A stretch of 64,000 bases of DNA, taken from Balanoglossus misakiensis (Eukaryota > Hemichordata). Positions 23,798-34,739 of the stretch are shown here, in pieces. The stretch lies in contig CM082578.2 of assembly GCA_040954595.2 (NCBI GenBank), positions 3,906,001 to 3,970,000 of the forward strand, given 5' to 3'. Each line of letters opens with the position of its first letter. Position 1 is the stretch's first letter. The translations under genes were made by a program, and so were the position numbers. The notes under the pieces are model-generated. The model was given only the letters and a program-made list of their open reading frames with translations. It was not told the origin of the DNA and did no database searches.

Positions 23798-26700
23798 ATG
23801 CCACGCTCTAGGAACTGGAGGAAGAAGAGGAGTCAGATGAAAGAGGATGCTGCCCTCTCAAAAAACAGCTTCGATATGACAGAGGATGCTGCCCTCTCAA
23901 AAAACAGCTTCGATATGACAGAGGATGCTGCCCTCTCAAAAAACAGCTTCGATATGACAGAGGATGCTGCCCTCTCAAAAAACAGCGACGTAATCAAAGA
24001 GGATGCTGCCCTCTATAATCTCAGCGACAATACCCTTCGGGGTGCCAGCCTTCGGTGTTCGAAGGATCAAAACTGTGAAACTTCCCTTCGGGGTTCAAAC
24101 CTTCGGTGTTCGAAGGGTGAAAACTTTGAAACTTCCCTTCGGGGAACCAATGATTCTAGGGTACCTGCAAATGGTGACATTGTCACTTGTGTTAATGGAA
24201 ATTTACAGATTGAGAAAGCAGTTGATATTGCACACAAGAGAAATGACAATGAATGTATTATTCAGAATGTTACCCCGAATGAATTTGTTTTCTCTCCTGT
24301 AACCACCACCATATGCCAAGAGTTATGCTGTAAGCTTCACATAAAATATGGAAATAAAGTTGAAATGCTCGATGAAATTCGTAGTGTTGAAATTGGTGAA
24401 CCATGCAATATGAAGTCTATTATCGGTGATGGTAATTGTTTGTTTAGAGCTTTGTCGTATGCCATTAGTGGCAGTGAACGTAACCATGCTGTAATGCGAA
24501 AGGCCATTGTAAACCACATGATTGCAAATGACAGTGCATATTTTGGTTGGCTGGACCAAGACCAAGGATATACATCAGTTGCTGATTATATTGCAAAGTC
24601 TAGAATGAATTGCCTAACAATCTGGGGTTCCGAAAATGAGATCTTGGCCGCTGCCGATCTCTTACAAACTAACATTTATGTGTATAGTTCTGGAACATGG
24701 CTAATACATTATTGTAATGCAATTAATAAAAGTAATGTTGATAAAGGTGTAGGTATATACCTGAACCATCGCAACAGAGATCATTTTGAAATTGTCAAGA
24801 GTGTAAAGACACGTGAGATGGTAACATCTGACTATACACACATTGAATGTGATAAACTTGTCTCAAGTGAAGGTATGACTAATGAATTCCACAATGAGGC
24901 AGATAGTGGCAGTTGTGTTCCACTAAAGAGTCCATTGGACAAGAAAGGAAATTTCCACTTAAGTGATGAAACTGAAAGTGTTACAAAAGGAAGAGGTAAG
25001 AGACCAGCAATGAGTGAACGATTACGAAAGAAAATCAGAAAACAAAAATATGAATGTAATGAGACCACTGCAAAGAGCTGCAGGGCAATATCTGAATCAG
25101 AATTGTACCACAGTAATTCTCAATATAGAGAGACAAAGAAGTTAAAAAGTAGACAGCATTATCATCAGATCCGAGAAAGTAAGAAACAAAAAATGAAAGA
25201 TTTATATGAACAAAATGCCGACTATCGGGAGGCGAAAAAGACACAGTTCAGAGTTAAATATGAACAAAATCCCGATTTTCGGGAGGCAAAGAAAGCACAT
25301 GTAAGAGTGAATTACCAAGAAAATCCTGATTTTCGGGAGGCAAAGAAAGCACATGTAAGAGTGAATTACCAAGAAAATCCTGATTTTCGGGAGGCAAAGA
25401 AAGCACATGTAAGATTGAATTACCAAGAAAATCCTGATTTACAGGAGGCAAAGAAGGCACGTGTAAGAGTGAATTACAACCGAAATCCTGATTTTCGGGA
25501 GGCACATAAGGCAGAAATGTCAAAAAAATTATCACAAAAATATCAGAGAGACGTAAACTATCGTGAGGAAAAGAAGGCAAAATTAATACAGAAATACGAA
25601 CAAAATGATCTTTACAGAGAATGCAAGAAGGCACAGAGTATTCAACGATATGAGAATGACCCTCATTACAAAGATAATGCATTGAAGAGAAGCAGGTGTC
25701 AGATGATACAGAATGACATTGGCAAGCATAATGTTCAGCATGTTATTGCTGATTTCAGAAATACTGCCTCAGAAGGTCCAAATTGTGTATGTTCTGTTTG
25801 TTATCGTAGACTTTTCAGGAAACAAGTAATTGTTTGCAAGAAGGATAAATATTACAGTAACAGAATTACATCTGATATTGCTGTAAAATGTATATCAGAA
25901 GAATATGTGCACAAATGTGCCCCGACATGTATGGCTGACTGCCCTCTCAAGAATAGTGCAGCCAGTACATTATGGATTTGTCACACATGCCACAGAAAGC
26001 TTTTACGTGGAGAGATGCCAGTTCAAGCTGCAGCAAATAACCTTCATGTCACACCAGTCCCTCCTGAATTGAAATGCCTCAACTCACTTGAGCAACATTT
26101 AATTGCATTAAATATACCATTCATGAAAATGTTGGCATTACCTAAGGGTGGTCAGAATGGAGTCCATGGACCTGTAGTGTGTGTCCCTTCTGATATAAAG
26201 AAGGCTACAAATATTTTGCCTCGAAATGAGTTTGATGATCAGATGATAAGGGTCAAATTGAAGCGAAAGCTGAGTTATAAAGGTTACTATGAGTATCAGT
26301 TTGTAAACAAACGACACATTCAGAATGCTTTGGAATACCTCCAGACAAATAATCATTATTACAGTGATATAACTTTCAATATGGATTGGAAAAATACTCT
26401 TGAAAAGACTGAAGAAGATCTTTCAGATGCTAAAATTAATAACAGCGAATCAGAAATGTCTGATGACAAAAACATTGATGAAAGCAATGAAAAGACCAAA
26501 GGAAATGTTTCAGATACTGAAGGTAATGATGTGTCATCAGACACAGAAGATAACAATGTGTCAAACAAAGATACTAATGGAATATTGATGGACACATGCC
26601 TCCAACCAATTGACATAGGTCAGGATATTCTTGATTATCACTTTGAGGATATATCTTGTGTTGCTCCTGCAGAGGGTAATACACCTGTTAGTCTGTTGAT

Positions 26701-29700
26701 GGAAAAGTTGAATGAAGCCAAGTGCTTTCCTGTGTTATTCCCAACTGGGTCACCCACATTTCATGATGACCGAGAGGTTAAGATAACAATAGGACGATAC
26801 TTGCAAAGTCGTGTAATGAATGCAAGTAACAGATTTTCAAAAAGCACAGACTATATATTTTATGCGCAATATCTGTCTGAAATTAACCAGGTTGTATCCA
26901 ATGTGTCAATTGCTTTGAGAAAAGGAACTGCTAATGCTTGTGGCAAAAAAGTGACATCCGATGTTTTAAGTGACAGTGAATCTTTGAAACAGATTTTGAA
27001 GTCTGATGAAGGGTACAAGTTTTTAAAACCTATAAGAGGAACTCCTCCTTATTGGCAAGCAACACAAAAAGACCTGTTTGCAATGATCAGACAGTTGGGT
27101 ATACCAACATGGTTTTGCTCATTTTCTGCTGCCGACTTACGGTGGAAAGAAGTTATTGAAACTATACTTCGTGGAGAAGGAGACGTACGTAATGCTGAGG
27201 ATCTTGATTGGTCTGAGAAATGTGCTATCTTGAGACGAAATCCTGTAACAGCAGCCAGGATGTTTGATCACAGATTTCATTGTTTTCTGAGTGAAGTCAT
27301 CATGTCACCAGCCAATCCTATTGGAAATATCAAAGATTATTTTTATCGAGTCGAGTTTCAACAACGAGGCTCACCACATACACACTGCCTATTTTGGGTT
27401 GAAAATGCACCAAAGGTTGATAGAGATACTGATGAAGATGTAGTTGATTTTGTTGACAGATATGTAACATGTCAAATGCCTTCTGTTGAGGAGGATGAGG
27501 AATTGCAAGAGATTGTGAATAAAGTTCAGAAACACAGCTCAAGGCACTCCAAATCTTGCAAGAAAAAGGGCACTAGATGCAGATTCAACTTTCCACGACC
27601 ACCATCAAAGAAAACGTTCATATGCCGTCCTGATATAGATATAGAAATGACAGGTGAAGGTGAGAAGTCAAACCTTGATGACGATAAAGAAACACTAGAA
27701 GAGAAATGTCAAAGAGACACGACTCAGTTAATTGATAATGTGATGAGCCAGATGGCTGCTAGGAATATTCTAGAAAAAGTGTGGACATGCCTGCATGACA
27801 AAGAGAAACAGATTGATTCGGTTGATGCACTGTTTAATGAAGTCAGCATTTCTCAGGAGATGTTTGAGAAAGCACATGCAATTTTGGCAAGGAAAACAAG
27901 TGTAGTATTAAAGCGTGAGCCAAATGATGTTTGGGTAAACCAATACAATTCTAACCTGCTTCTTTGCTGGAATGCAAACATGGACATTCAATTTGTTGTG
28001 GATGCTTATGCCTGTGTTGTGTACATTGTGTCATACATCTCTAAGGCAGAGAGAGAAATGGGTTTACTGCTGGAAAATGCACAGAGAGAAGCTAACAAAG
28101 AAGGAAATATGGATGCGAAATCTGCATTGAAACAGTTGGGCAGTGTTTATCTGCATAACAGAGAAGTGAGTGCCCAAGAGGCTGTATATAGACTGTGTGG
28201 ATTGAAACTGAAGCAATCATCTCGAAAAGTCCAGTTTATTCCAACTGGAGAAACCCCTATCAAAATGAGTTTGCCATTGAGTGTAATACGTAGCAAAATG
28301 ACAGGAGATGATTTGAATGAAAATGATATCTGGTATAATAGCATTGTAGACAGATACAAGAACCGACCAAATGGAGACGAGTTTGACGACATGTGTCTTG
28401 CGACATTTTGTTCAGAATACCGAATAGTGTCAAAATCAGAAGTGACAAATACCAGCACTGAGAAACGTGCAAATCCAATAGTCAAGTTGAAAAATGGTGC
28501 AGGTTACATGCAAAAAAGATCTCGAACTGATCCAGCTGTCATTAGATATGCAAGATTTTCTGTGACTAAATATCCAGAAAAGTATTACCGCACTATGTTA
28601 GAACTCTTCTTGCCACACTGGGTTGATTCCCAATTGAAACCAAATGGGTTTGAAACATATGCAAATTTCTATTCTGCGGGTGCAGTGAAGTGTGGATCTG
28701 CCTCGTTACAAACAGTGAAATTGATAGTAGATGCCAATAAAGCAATGTTTGAGAAAGAGGCTGATGCCGTTGATTTAGCTGAAGAGCTCCTTGAAGGAAG
28801 TGGCCCTCTAGAGGATGCATGGGCCCAAATCTGTCCAGAAAGTGAAATAGACAGATTAGAATGCATTGATGAACGTCAACAATTGCCTGATGATGATGAT
28901 GTAAATGAGGAGGATATTCCAGATTTGGTGCACAAACCAAAAGGTGATTGCCACATAGAAATTTCTACCTCTGAAGTAAGGAGGGCTGATGTTCAAGCAA
29001 TGTGTAGGTCACTGAACAGGAAACAGGCAGAAGTCTTTTATAACGTCAGACAGTGGTGTCTGGATAAAAGCAATGGCAAGAACCCAGAATCTTTTTATTT
29101 GTTTGTCAGTGGTGGTGCTGGCACAGGTAAAAGCCATTTAATTAAAACCATATATCATGAAGCCAAACGAATTCTATCTCGTGTCATGGCTAATCCAGAT
29201 GAAAAATCAATACAGGTAACAGCCTCAACTGGAGTTGCAGCATTTAATGTAGGAGGTGAAACTCTCCATCATGCATTTTCAATAGCAGTTGACTCAAAAC
29301 TACCATATGAGCCACTACGTGAAGAAAAACTCAACACTCTTCGTTCCAAATTGGGAAATCTTCAGATTTTAATAATAGATGAGATTTCTATGGTAGACAG
29401 AAAATTGTTTCACTATGTACATGGACGATTACGTCAAATCAAACAAACATCAAGTGATTCACCATTTGGAAATGTGTGTGTTATTGCTGTGGGCGACTTT
29501 TATCAGCTGCCACCTGTGAAAGCAAGTCCACTGTGTGTGGAAAATGATGCCATCAATATGTGGAATAATTTCAAAATTGTGGAACTCACTGAAATTATGA
29601 GACAAAAGGACTGTGCATTTGCAGAGGCACTAAATAGAGTAAGAGTTCACAAGAAAGGGCACACGCTGAGTGCAAATGATCTAGAAATGTTCAATAACCG

Positions 29701-31093
29701 TGTGACTGGTGAAGCATCTGAGGCAATTCACATCTTTGCTACAAATGCAGAAGTTAACAATTGCAATATCACAATGCTGCATTCATTGTGCTCTGATCCT
29801 GTATGTATTGAAGCACAAGATTTTAGTAAGAATACTAAAACTGGGAAACTCCAAAGAAAGGAAGGCCATCATGCCAAGGTCTATAGGACCACTTTACCAA
29901 AGACTCTCACTCTAGCTAAGGGTGCACGAGTGCAACTGACACAAAATATTGATGTCTCTGATGGATTGGTGAATGGTGTATTTGGATCAGTATGTCACAT
30001 TGATATGAAACCAAATGAAAGCTTTCCAACTGCTGTTTATGTTGTATTTGACAATGTCAAAGTTGGCCGAGGATTGCGAAACAAGAACCGTGTAAATATA
30101 TCTGACCTTCCTGAAAACACCACCCGTATAGAACCTCAGGAAATGTCTGTTGCAAGTAATGGTGGTATTAGAAGACAGTTTCCTCTGAAACTAGCATGGG
30201 CATGTACAGTGCATAAGGTACAGGGATTAACAGTTGAAAAAGCTGTCGTTAGTTTGAAGAAAATGTTTGCACCAGGACAGGCATATGTTGCACTGAGTCG
30301 AGTGACATCATTAGATGGTCTAATAATTGATGAATTTAAGACATCTTCTATATATTGCAATGAAAAGGTTCAAGCAGCCTTGGAAATGATGCCAAAGTTT
30401 GTTGATGGGTGCTTTGAGCAATTACAGCTAAACTATAGATGTTCTTTTATACTTCATAATGTTGAAGGTCTTCTGAACCACATGGAAGATATTCGTAGTG
30501 GCAAGGAATACTTGGAGTCAGACTTTATTTGTTTGACAGAAACATGGCTAACTGAGAACCAAACAAAATGTGATGTAATAGTCAATGGATTTGAATTCAG
30601 TCACAAGCCTCGATCAAAATCGTATAACAACTTTGATATGAATACTTCACAGTTGCAGTTGCAACATCATGGTGGTGTTGGTGTCTACTACAAAGTAGGC
30701 CACTCTGTTGAAATTTTGGATTTGTCTGTTAGTAACTTGGAATATCTTACATTTTATGTCAAAGATATCAATACAGTGGTGGCAGTAATTTACAGACCAT
30801 CATCCTACAAAGCAGTCGCATTCAGGAAAAACCTACTTCTGTTGGTGAAGGAAATGTCAAAGTATTCAGGTGCTGCAGTGATCATGGGTGATTTCAATGA
30901 CAATATTTTAATCTCTTCATCTCTTGTGAAAATCATGCAAGACCATGGTTTCAAGCAACACGTGAGCAAACCAACCACAGAAGCTGGTACATTGATTGAC
31001 CACGTGTATGTGAAAGGAACAGGAAAGGTGGAAGTTGACATTGTGCCAAAGTACTTCAGTTTTCATGAAGCCATCAGCATTAAAATCTATTGA
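23798..31093 (+). CDS. Helentron Rep/PIF1-helicase polyprotein, copy B, intact
   Basis: A 2431-residue transposase with no internal stop. Parts in order: basic start MPRSRNWRKKRSQ (NLS-like); five EDAALSKN-type 13-residue repeats; two to three LRGxxLRCSK repeats; an OTU protease domain with DGNC (Asp211, Cys214) and a downstream His329 in NHRNRDHFEIV; 18-residue REAKKA repeats (about 470-575); a zinc-type region with CVCSVC (663-668) and CHTCH (728-732), followed by a DUF6570-like stretch; an acidic linker; the Helitron Rep domain with HTH (His1194, His1196) and YIVSYISK (Tyr1409, Tyr1413, Lys1416); a PIF1 helicase with GGAGTGKS (1772-1779), IIDE (Asp1861-Glu1862), GDFYQLPPV and YVALSRVTS; and an EEP endonuclease (about 2215-2431) with Asn2221, Glu2248, GDFN (Asp2365, Asn2367) and His2423. 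All key catalytic residues are present, so the protein is probably functional or only recently silent. Confidence 0.95.
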   Translation: MPRSRNWRKKRSQMKEDAALSKNSFDMTEDAALSKNSFDMTEDAALSKNSFDMTEDAALSKNSDVIKEDAALYNLSDNTLRGASLRCSKDQNCETSLRGSNLRCSKGENFETSLRGTNDSRVPANGDIVTCVNGNLQIEKAVDIAHKRNDNECIIQNVTPNEFVFSPVTTTICQELCCKLHIKYGNKVEMLDEIRSVEIGEPCNMKSIIGDGNCLFRALSYAISGSERNHAVMRKAIVNHMIANDSAYFGWLDQDQGYTSVADYIAKSRMNCLTIWGSENEILAAADLLQTNIYVYSSGTWLIHYCNAINKSNVDKGVGIYLNHRNRDHFEIVKSVKTREMVTSDYTHIECDKLVSSEGMTNEFHNEADSGSCVPLKSPLDKKGNFHLSDETESVTKGRGKRPAMSERLRKKIRKQKYECNETTAKSCRAISESELYHSNSQYRETKKLKSRQHYHQIRESKKQKMKDLYEQNADYREAKKTQFRVKYEQNPDFREAKKAHVRVNYQENPDFREAKKAHVRVNYQENPDFREAKKAHVRLNYQENPDLQEAKKARVRVNYNRNPDFREAHKAEMSKKLSQKYQRDVNYREEKKAKLIQKYEQNDLYRECKKAQSIQRYENDPHYKDNALKRSRCQMIQNDIGKHNVQHVIADFRNTASEGPNCVCSVCYRRLFRKQVIVCKKDKYYSNRITSDIAVKCISEEYVHKCAPTCMADCPLKNSAASTLWICHTCHRKLLRGEMPVQAAANNLHVTPVPPELKCLNSLEQHLIALNIPFMKMLALPKGGQNGVHGPVVCVPSDIKKATNILPRNEFDDQMIRVKLKRKLSYKGYYEYQFVNKRHIQNALEYLQTNNHYYSDITFNMDWKNTLEKTEEDLSDAKINNSESEMSDDKNIDESNEKTKGNVSDTEGNDVSSDTEDNNVSNKDTNGILMDTCLQPIDIGQDILDYHFEDISCVAPAEGNTPVSLLMEKLNEAKCFPVLFPTGSPTFHDDREVKITIGRYLQSRVMNASNRFSKSTDYIFYAQYLSEINQVVSNVSIALRKGTANACGKKVTSDVLSDSESLKQILKSDEGYKFLKPIRGTPPYWQATQKDLFAMIRQLGIPTWFCSFSAADLRWKEVIETILRGEGDVRNAEDLDWSEKCAILRRNPVTAARMFDHRFHCFLSEVIMSPANPIGNIKDYFYRVEFQQRGSPHTHCLFWVENAPKVDRDTDEDVVDFVDRYVTCQMPSVEEDEELQEIVNKVQKHSSRHSKSCKKKGTRCRFNFPRPPSKKTFICRPDIDIEMTGEGEKSNLDDDKETLEEKCQRDTTQLIDNVMSQMAARNILEKVWTCLHDKEKQIDSVDALFNEVSISQEMFEKAHAILARKTSVVLKREPNDVWVNQYNSNLLLCWNANMDIQFVVDAYACVVYIVSYISKAEREMGLLLENAQREANKEGNMDAKSALKQLGSVYLHNREVSAQEAVYRLCGLKLKQSSRKVQFIPTGETPIKMSLPLSVIRSKMTGDDLNENDIWYNSIVDRYKNRPNGDEFDDMCLATFCSEYRIVSKSEVTNTSTEKRANPIVKLKNGAGYMQKRSRTDPAVIRYARFSVTKYPEKYYRTMLELFLPHWVDSQLKPNGFETYANFYSAGAVKCGSASLQTVKLIVDANKAMFEKEADAVDLAEELLEGSGPLEDAWAQICPESEIDRLECIDERQQLPDDDDVNEEDIPDLVHKPKGDCHIEISTSEVRRADVQAMCRSLNRKQAEVFYNVRQWCLDKSNGKNPESFYLFVSGGAGTGKSHLIKTIYHEAKRILSRVMANPDEKSIQVTASTGVAAFNVGGETLHHAFSIAVDSKLPYEPLREEKLNTLRSKLGNLQILIIDEISMVDRKLFHYVHGRLRQIKQTSSDSPFGNVCVIAVGDFYQLPPVKASPLCVENDAINMWNNFKIVELTEIMRQKDCAFAEALNRVRVHKKGHTLSANDLEMFNNRVTGEASEAIHIFATNAEVNNCNITMLHSLCSDPVCIEAQDFSKNTKTGKLQRKEGHHAKVYRTTLPKTLTLAKGARVQLTQNIDVSDGLVNGVFGSVCHIDMKPNESFPTAVYVVFDNVKVGRGLRNKNRVNISDLPENTTRIEPQEMSVASNGGIRRQFPLKLAWACTVHKVQGLTVEKAVVSLKKMFAPGQAYVALSRVTSLDGLIIDEFKTSSIYCNEKVQAALEMMPKFVDGCFEQLQLNYRCSFILHNVEGLLNHMEDIRSGKEYLESDFICLTETWLTENQTKCDVIVNGFEFSHKPRSKSYNNFDMNTSQLQLQHHGGVGVYYKVGHSVEILDLSVSNLEYLTFYVKDINTVVAVIYRPSSYKAVAFRKNLLLLVKEMSKYSGAAVIMGDFNDNILISSSLVKIMQDHGFKQHVSKPTTEAGTLIDHVYVKGTGKVEVDIVPKYFSFHEAISIKIY
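23837..24017 (+). repeat. 39-bp coding minisatellite, copy B N-terminus
   Basis: Five units, the first and last imperfect, encode EDAALSKNSFDMT. The ALSKN core is shared with the 15-residue GPALSKN repeats of copies A and C, although unit length and flanking residues differ, so the same short peptide has been amplified separately in the two subfamilies. Confidence 0.9.
24026..24150 (+). repeat. 51-bp coding repeat with cttcggggt motif
   Basis: Two full units and one partial unit of about 51 bp encode LRGSNLRCSKGENFETS-like peptides. The DNA is built from palindrome-like ccttcgg/ttcgaagg blocks. No counterpart exists in copies A or C. Function unknown. Confidence 0.8.
25195..25510 (+). repeat. 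54-bp coding repeat, REAKKA peptide, copy B
   Basis: Successive 18-residue units NYQENPDFREAKKAHVRV, three of them almost identical at DNA level, flanked on both sides by diverged units ending in YREEKKAK and YRECKKAQ. The tract is highly charged and likely helical. It lies between the OTU domain and the zinc region, as the equivalent 66-bp repeats do in copy C. Confidence 0.9.
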
Positions 31094-31114
31094 AAGACAT
31101 CAATGTTTGACCAC

Positions 31115-31612
31115 AACATGGTTATCAGAGAAGCATGCAAATATAATGTGAGGTACCAGTGAATGGATTTGAACTCAATCACCAGCCGCTGTCAAAATCA
31201 TACCATTATTTTGAAATTAATCTGCAAAAGATATGACTGTGTTGAAATTATGCATTTGCCTGTTTGTAACTTGGAAAATATTACATTTATGTCCAAGATA
31301 TCAATACGGTGGTAGCAGTAATTTAAGACCAGTGCATCATCATACAAAGCAGTGGTGTTCTATAAAACCTTACTTCTGTTGAAGAAAGGAAATGTCAATT
31401 CATGTATCCAGGTGCTGCAGTGATCATCAGTGATATGAATGAAAATATTTTCATTATCAAGGTAGTGCAACCCTTTGGTTTCAAGCAACATGTGAGCAAT
31501 CAAACTTAACAGAAGCTGGTACATTGATTGACAATGTATAATGTGAAAAGAACAGAAAATATTGTTGAAATACTGCCAAAGTACTTCAGTTTTCATGAAG
31601 CCATCAGCATTA
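31115..31612 (+). pseudogene. Decayed duplicate of the copy B endonuclease 3' end
   Basis: Closely follows the intact stop codon and is recognisably a second copy of 30538-31085: it retains tgcctgtttgtaacttgg, gtgctgcagtgatcat and the final cttcagttttcatgaagcc, but has stops, frameshifts and small deletions (about 500 bp against 548 bp). It would encode the EEP domain from the LTETWL region to the last His if intact, and is clearly non-functional. Confidence 0.9.
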
Positions 31613-31615
31613 ACA

Positions 31616-34600
31616 ACATTGAGGCATTATGCATATAGTAATTAAAACCCGTGTTACATACAACTGGTATTGGGGAGGGATAATGGGGTTTGAGACTTAC
31701 GGGTCCCCATTTGGAGATTGTTGGGCAGGGGGGGGGGGGGGTTGTAAACATTTATTATTTACTCTTAGGTTACCCTGGTGCTAATTGTCACATTTGATAT
31801 CAAGCTGTTACTGTTTTATCGTGATGCGAGACTAATGTATTTGATTGTCTATCATTTCTGAGCCATTTGTTTGACACGGCTGCAGTGATTTCATTGAAAT
31901 GACATGGTTCACATGCAATTAGTTACATGGATCATGATATTATCATGTTGTAGGTGATTGTGCACACATACCTGCTTATTGATGTATTTTAAAGCACAAC
32001 AATTTATAACATGCTACAAAAGTAGAAGTCAGTGGTGGCCATGCATTTATGATTTCTGATGCATGTGACTTTTACGCAAATATACCAGAAATATTGTGTT
32101 CACACTGGATGTGACCTATTGTTGTGATGTTATCCATTATATGCACCTGACTGTCATTTCTTGATGATTTTATTTATTCCAGAACTGTCATTTGTGATAT
32201 GTATTTCAACTGATTCATCAAAACTCACACGGTGTTAGTCCTACGTGAATGTAATTGTCATAATTCCAGCCTGGCACTTTGTCACTGTTATTAGCAGACA
32301 TGCTATCAAAAGTGTGAGTAATAACAGTCCCAATAGCCTGCTTACAGTGTTCTCCAGAGGATTTTGGGAAAGCATGGATGTGAATTTACATAACAATACA
32401 ATCAATTATTATGTTAACTAAGTTATACAATGTATAATTATGTAGCCTTAATCAGTGGTTCCCACTATGTTTTATGTAATACCCATAAGTAAGGCTTATT
32501 TAAATAAACCATTGTAAGTGTAAAGTTCATAATGACAAATATGCCAAAATTGTAAATATTCAAGCTTGTATGAAACATTTCAGTCATTTACCAAGGCATT
32601 TTTATTCTGTTGACAATGAAATGGAAATTGGTAAATGGAAATTCCATAAGAATAAGGTTAATTTAAGAATAATTACACAACTTAACATTAAAAATGGATT
32701 TTTAATTACGCTGTATGTAAAGTACCATTAGGGGAAATGTGTTAAACACATAGTTTGATTTATAATTGGTAAAACATTAGCACCAGGGTAGCCTAGGTTT
32801 ATAAATGTTTTAATCCTTTTTGTAAATTTGTGAAATCTATTTTTATGCATTTTCCTTATGTTATCTACTCAATGACCACATACATTGTATAATACCACTG
32901 TCTACCTTTGTGTCTGTCAGGCTGTCATGAATGGCTTAAGTTAATACACTGAATTAAATTCATTATATAGACATTTGTGAAGCAATTTTAACAACTTGTT
33001 TGAAGTATAGTACGGTCTTTCAGTGCAGGATGGTTGCTTTCAGTTTCACAAAACAATATAAATTGCCCATCAAAGACACAATTTTTGGGGATACATGCAC
33101 CAAGACAAACATCGTGGAATGGCAATCCCAAAATTATCCTTATATAACTGGTATTCAGACTTGTATTCTGTGAATCATCATTGCTATTTATGTAGAACAA
33201 CATGCTGTAACTCCAGTAGCAATAACTGAACCACTGCGTATAAAGCAAAGAGTGTACACTGAAATGTCACTATTGCTTTAGTCCCAAACATTTAGAATGA
33301 GCATGGTTATTTACAGGTCCAAAGTAACCCACAAACACTGACACTATCAGGTTTGCATCACAGATGTGTCAGTCCCAATAATTTATTAGTTATATAATTT
33401 TTATGTCATTTTATTATATTTGTTAGTATAGAGAATCTGATATACACCACAGTACATGAAGGAATTTTACTTTCCTGATTTTTGTCCCCTATTAGTACTA
33501 CACTATAAATACGTGAACTATTTGAAAAAATTCACAGCACTGATTGCAAGAACTTATGTAACTGTATTCATAGCGAAGTTTAATATTTAACTATATTTAT
33601 TCTTGAATTATTGACATCAGTTTTGTGTTATTCCATATGCTATTATTGTCAAGAGGTGATTTATATCCTCATGTGACCTGCACTGACCCATACATATACT
33701 CAGAATGCCAAATGTATTGGGTGTGTTCAACAGTTATGGCCTTAACTTTCATGTCACACTATCCCGTTAGTAACTATTCAGATCTTAGAGGTTCTTTTTG
33801 TTAATGAACAGGGAGTGAACGATGGGTTATCTTAATGATAACCACACTCATATTTATATCCGATTAAGATTCTTTTTCCAGAATATGTCACCTGTCATCA
33901 CCAATCCATGAATTACTTTTTATAGTGTCAGAAGATGATTTTATAAGTTGAACATTTTCCAGAAGGTCCACTATAGTGCACTGACATCAGTGTAATGATT
34001 ACATAAGATTTAATGTGAGTTTGAATGACTGGGTTCTTCCCATTTGCATATTTATATGTTCACACCTGGTATTTATTACTTAGGTGAAGTTGATGAGCTA
34101 GTAGTCTGCAAACAATAGAGATTTAAATACAGAGGTCAAGCAGGCCAATCAGTTATGGCTACCTTTATTTGGGATTTGTCAGTAGACTTTCACATCTCAC
34201 TGGGAGTGCCTACAAGACAGAACTCTACTTGTTTTCTGTGTCACTCCAATCTATTCACTACTAGACGACCAGTTCAGCAAATTGCAGTCCAGAAAAACTA
34301 CGAACTGTTCACTCTTAAGCAAGTCCATTATACAGGGGATGCCACTTCTGCAACATTGCAATCTTTTGCAATTAAAGTCTTACACATTCACACGTCTAGC
34401 TAATCCTATGCACCTCTGAACTCGGACTTCGCATGTGACCAATTCTTTGGCATGCTTTGTGCACGGAATGTTTACAAGACAAGATATATGGGACTGAATT
34501 TAGACAATATGTGATTTAGCTATGGTGTAGATTTATTCTGCAATGTTGCTACTTGTATTGTTTGTCAATGAAATTATATTATTTGGTCTTTGACCAAAAT

Positions 34601-34739
34601 CAACGTAATTCAATTTGTGTCAGTGTGGTCTTTTTTCTACGCCAATATTCTACCCTGGCCACTAATTTTTGGTTAGGAATAAATTATGTCACAATGTGTC
34701 ATTTGACCCTTTTGTGACACATAGCTGTTGTATTTTTTA
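31616..34739. other. Unassigned non-coding DNA
   Basis: About 3.1 kb of AT-rich sequence with a G tract near 31726-31741. No frame longer than about 90 codons, no recognised repeat family and no RNA gene was seen. Confidence 0.6.

Larger units (their letters stand above)
20161..31615 (+). mobile_element. Helentron-type Helitron, copy B (ends approximate)
   Basis: Autonomous element on the plus strand defined by its intact gene at 23798-31093, a spliced leader from about 20195 and a decayed duplicate of its 3' coding end up to 31612. It belongs to a different subfamily from A and C. The protein is clearly homologous throughout, but the tandem peptide repeats, introns and flanks are unrelated at DNA level. 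Termini were not identified. Confidence 0.75.

Noticed and set aside
30450-31093. Separate non-LTR retrotransposon endonuclease gene
   Set aside because: The EEP domain is fused in frame to the PIF1 helicase in both subfamilies and there is no reverse transcriptase nearby, which fits the Helentron design instead.
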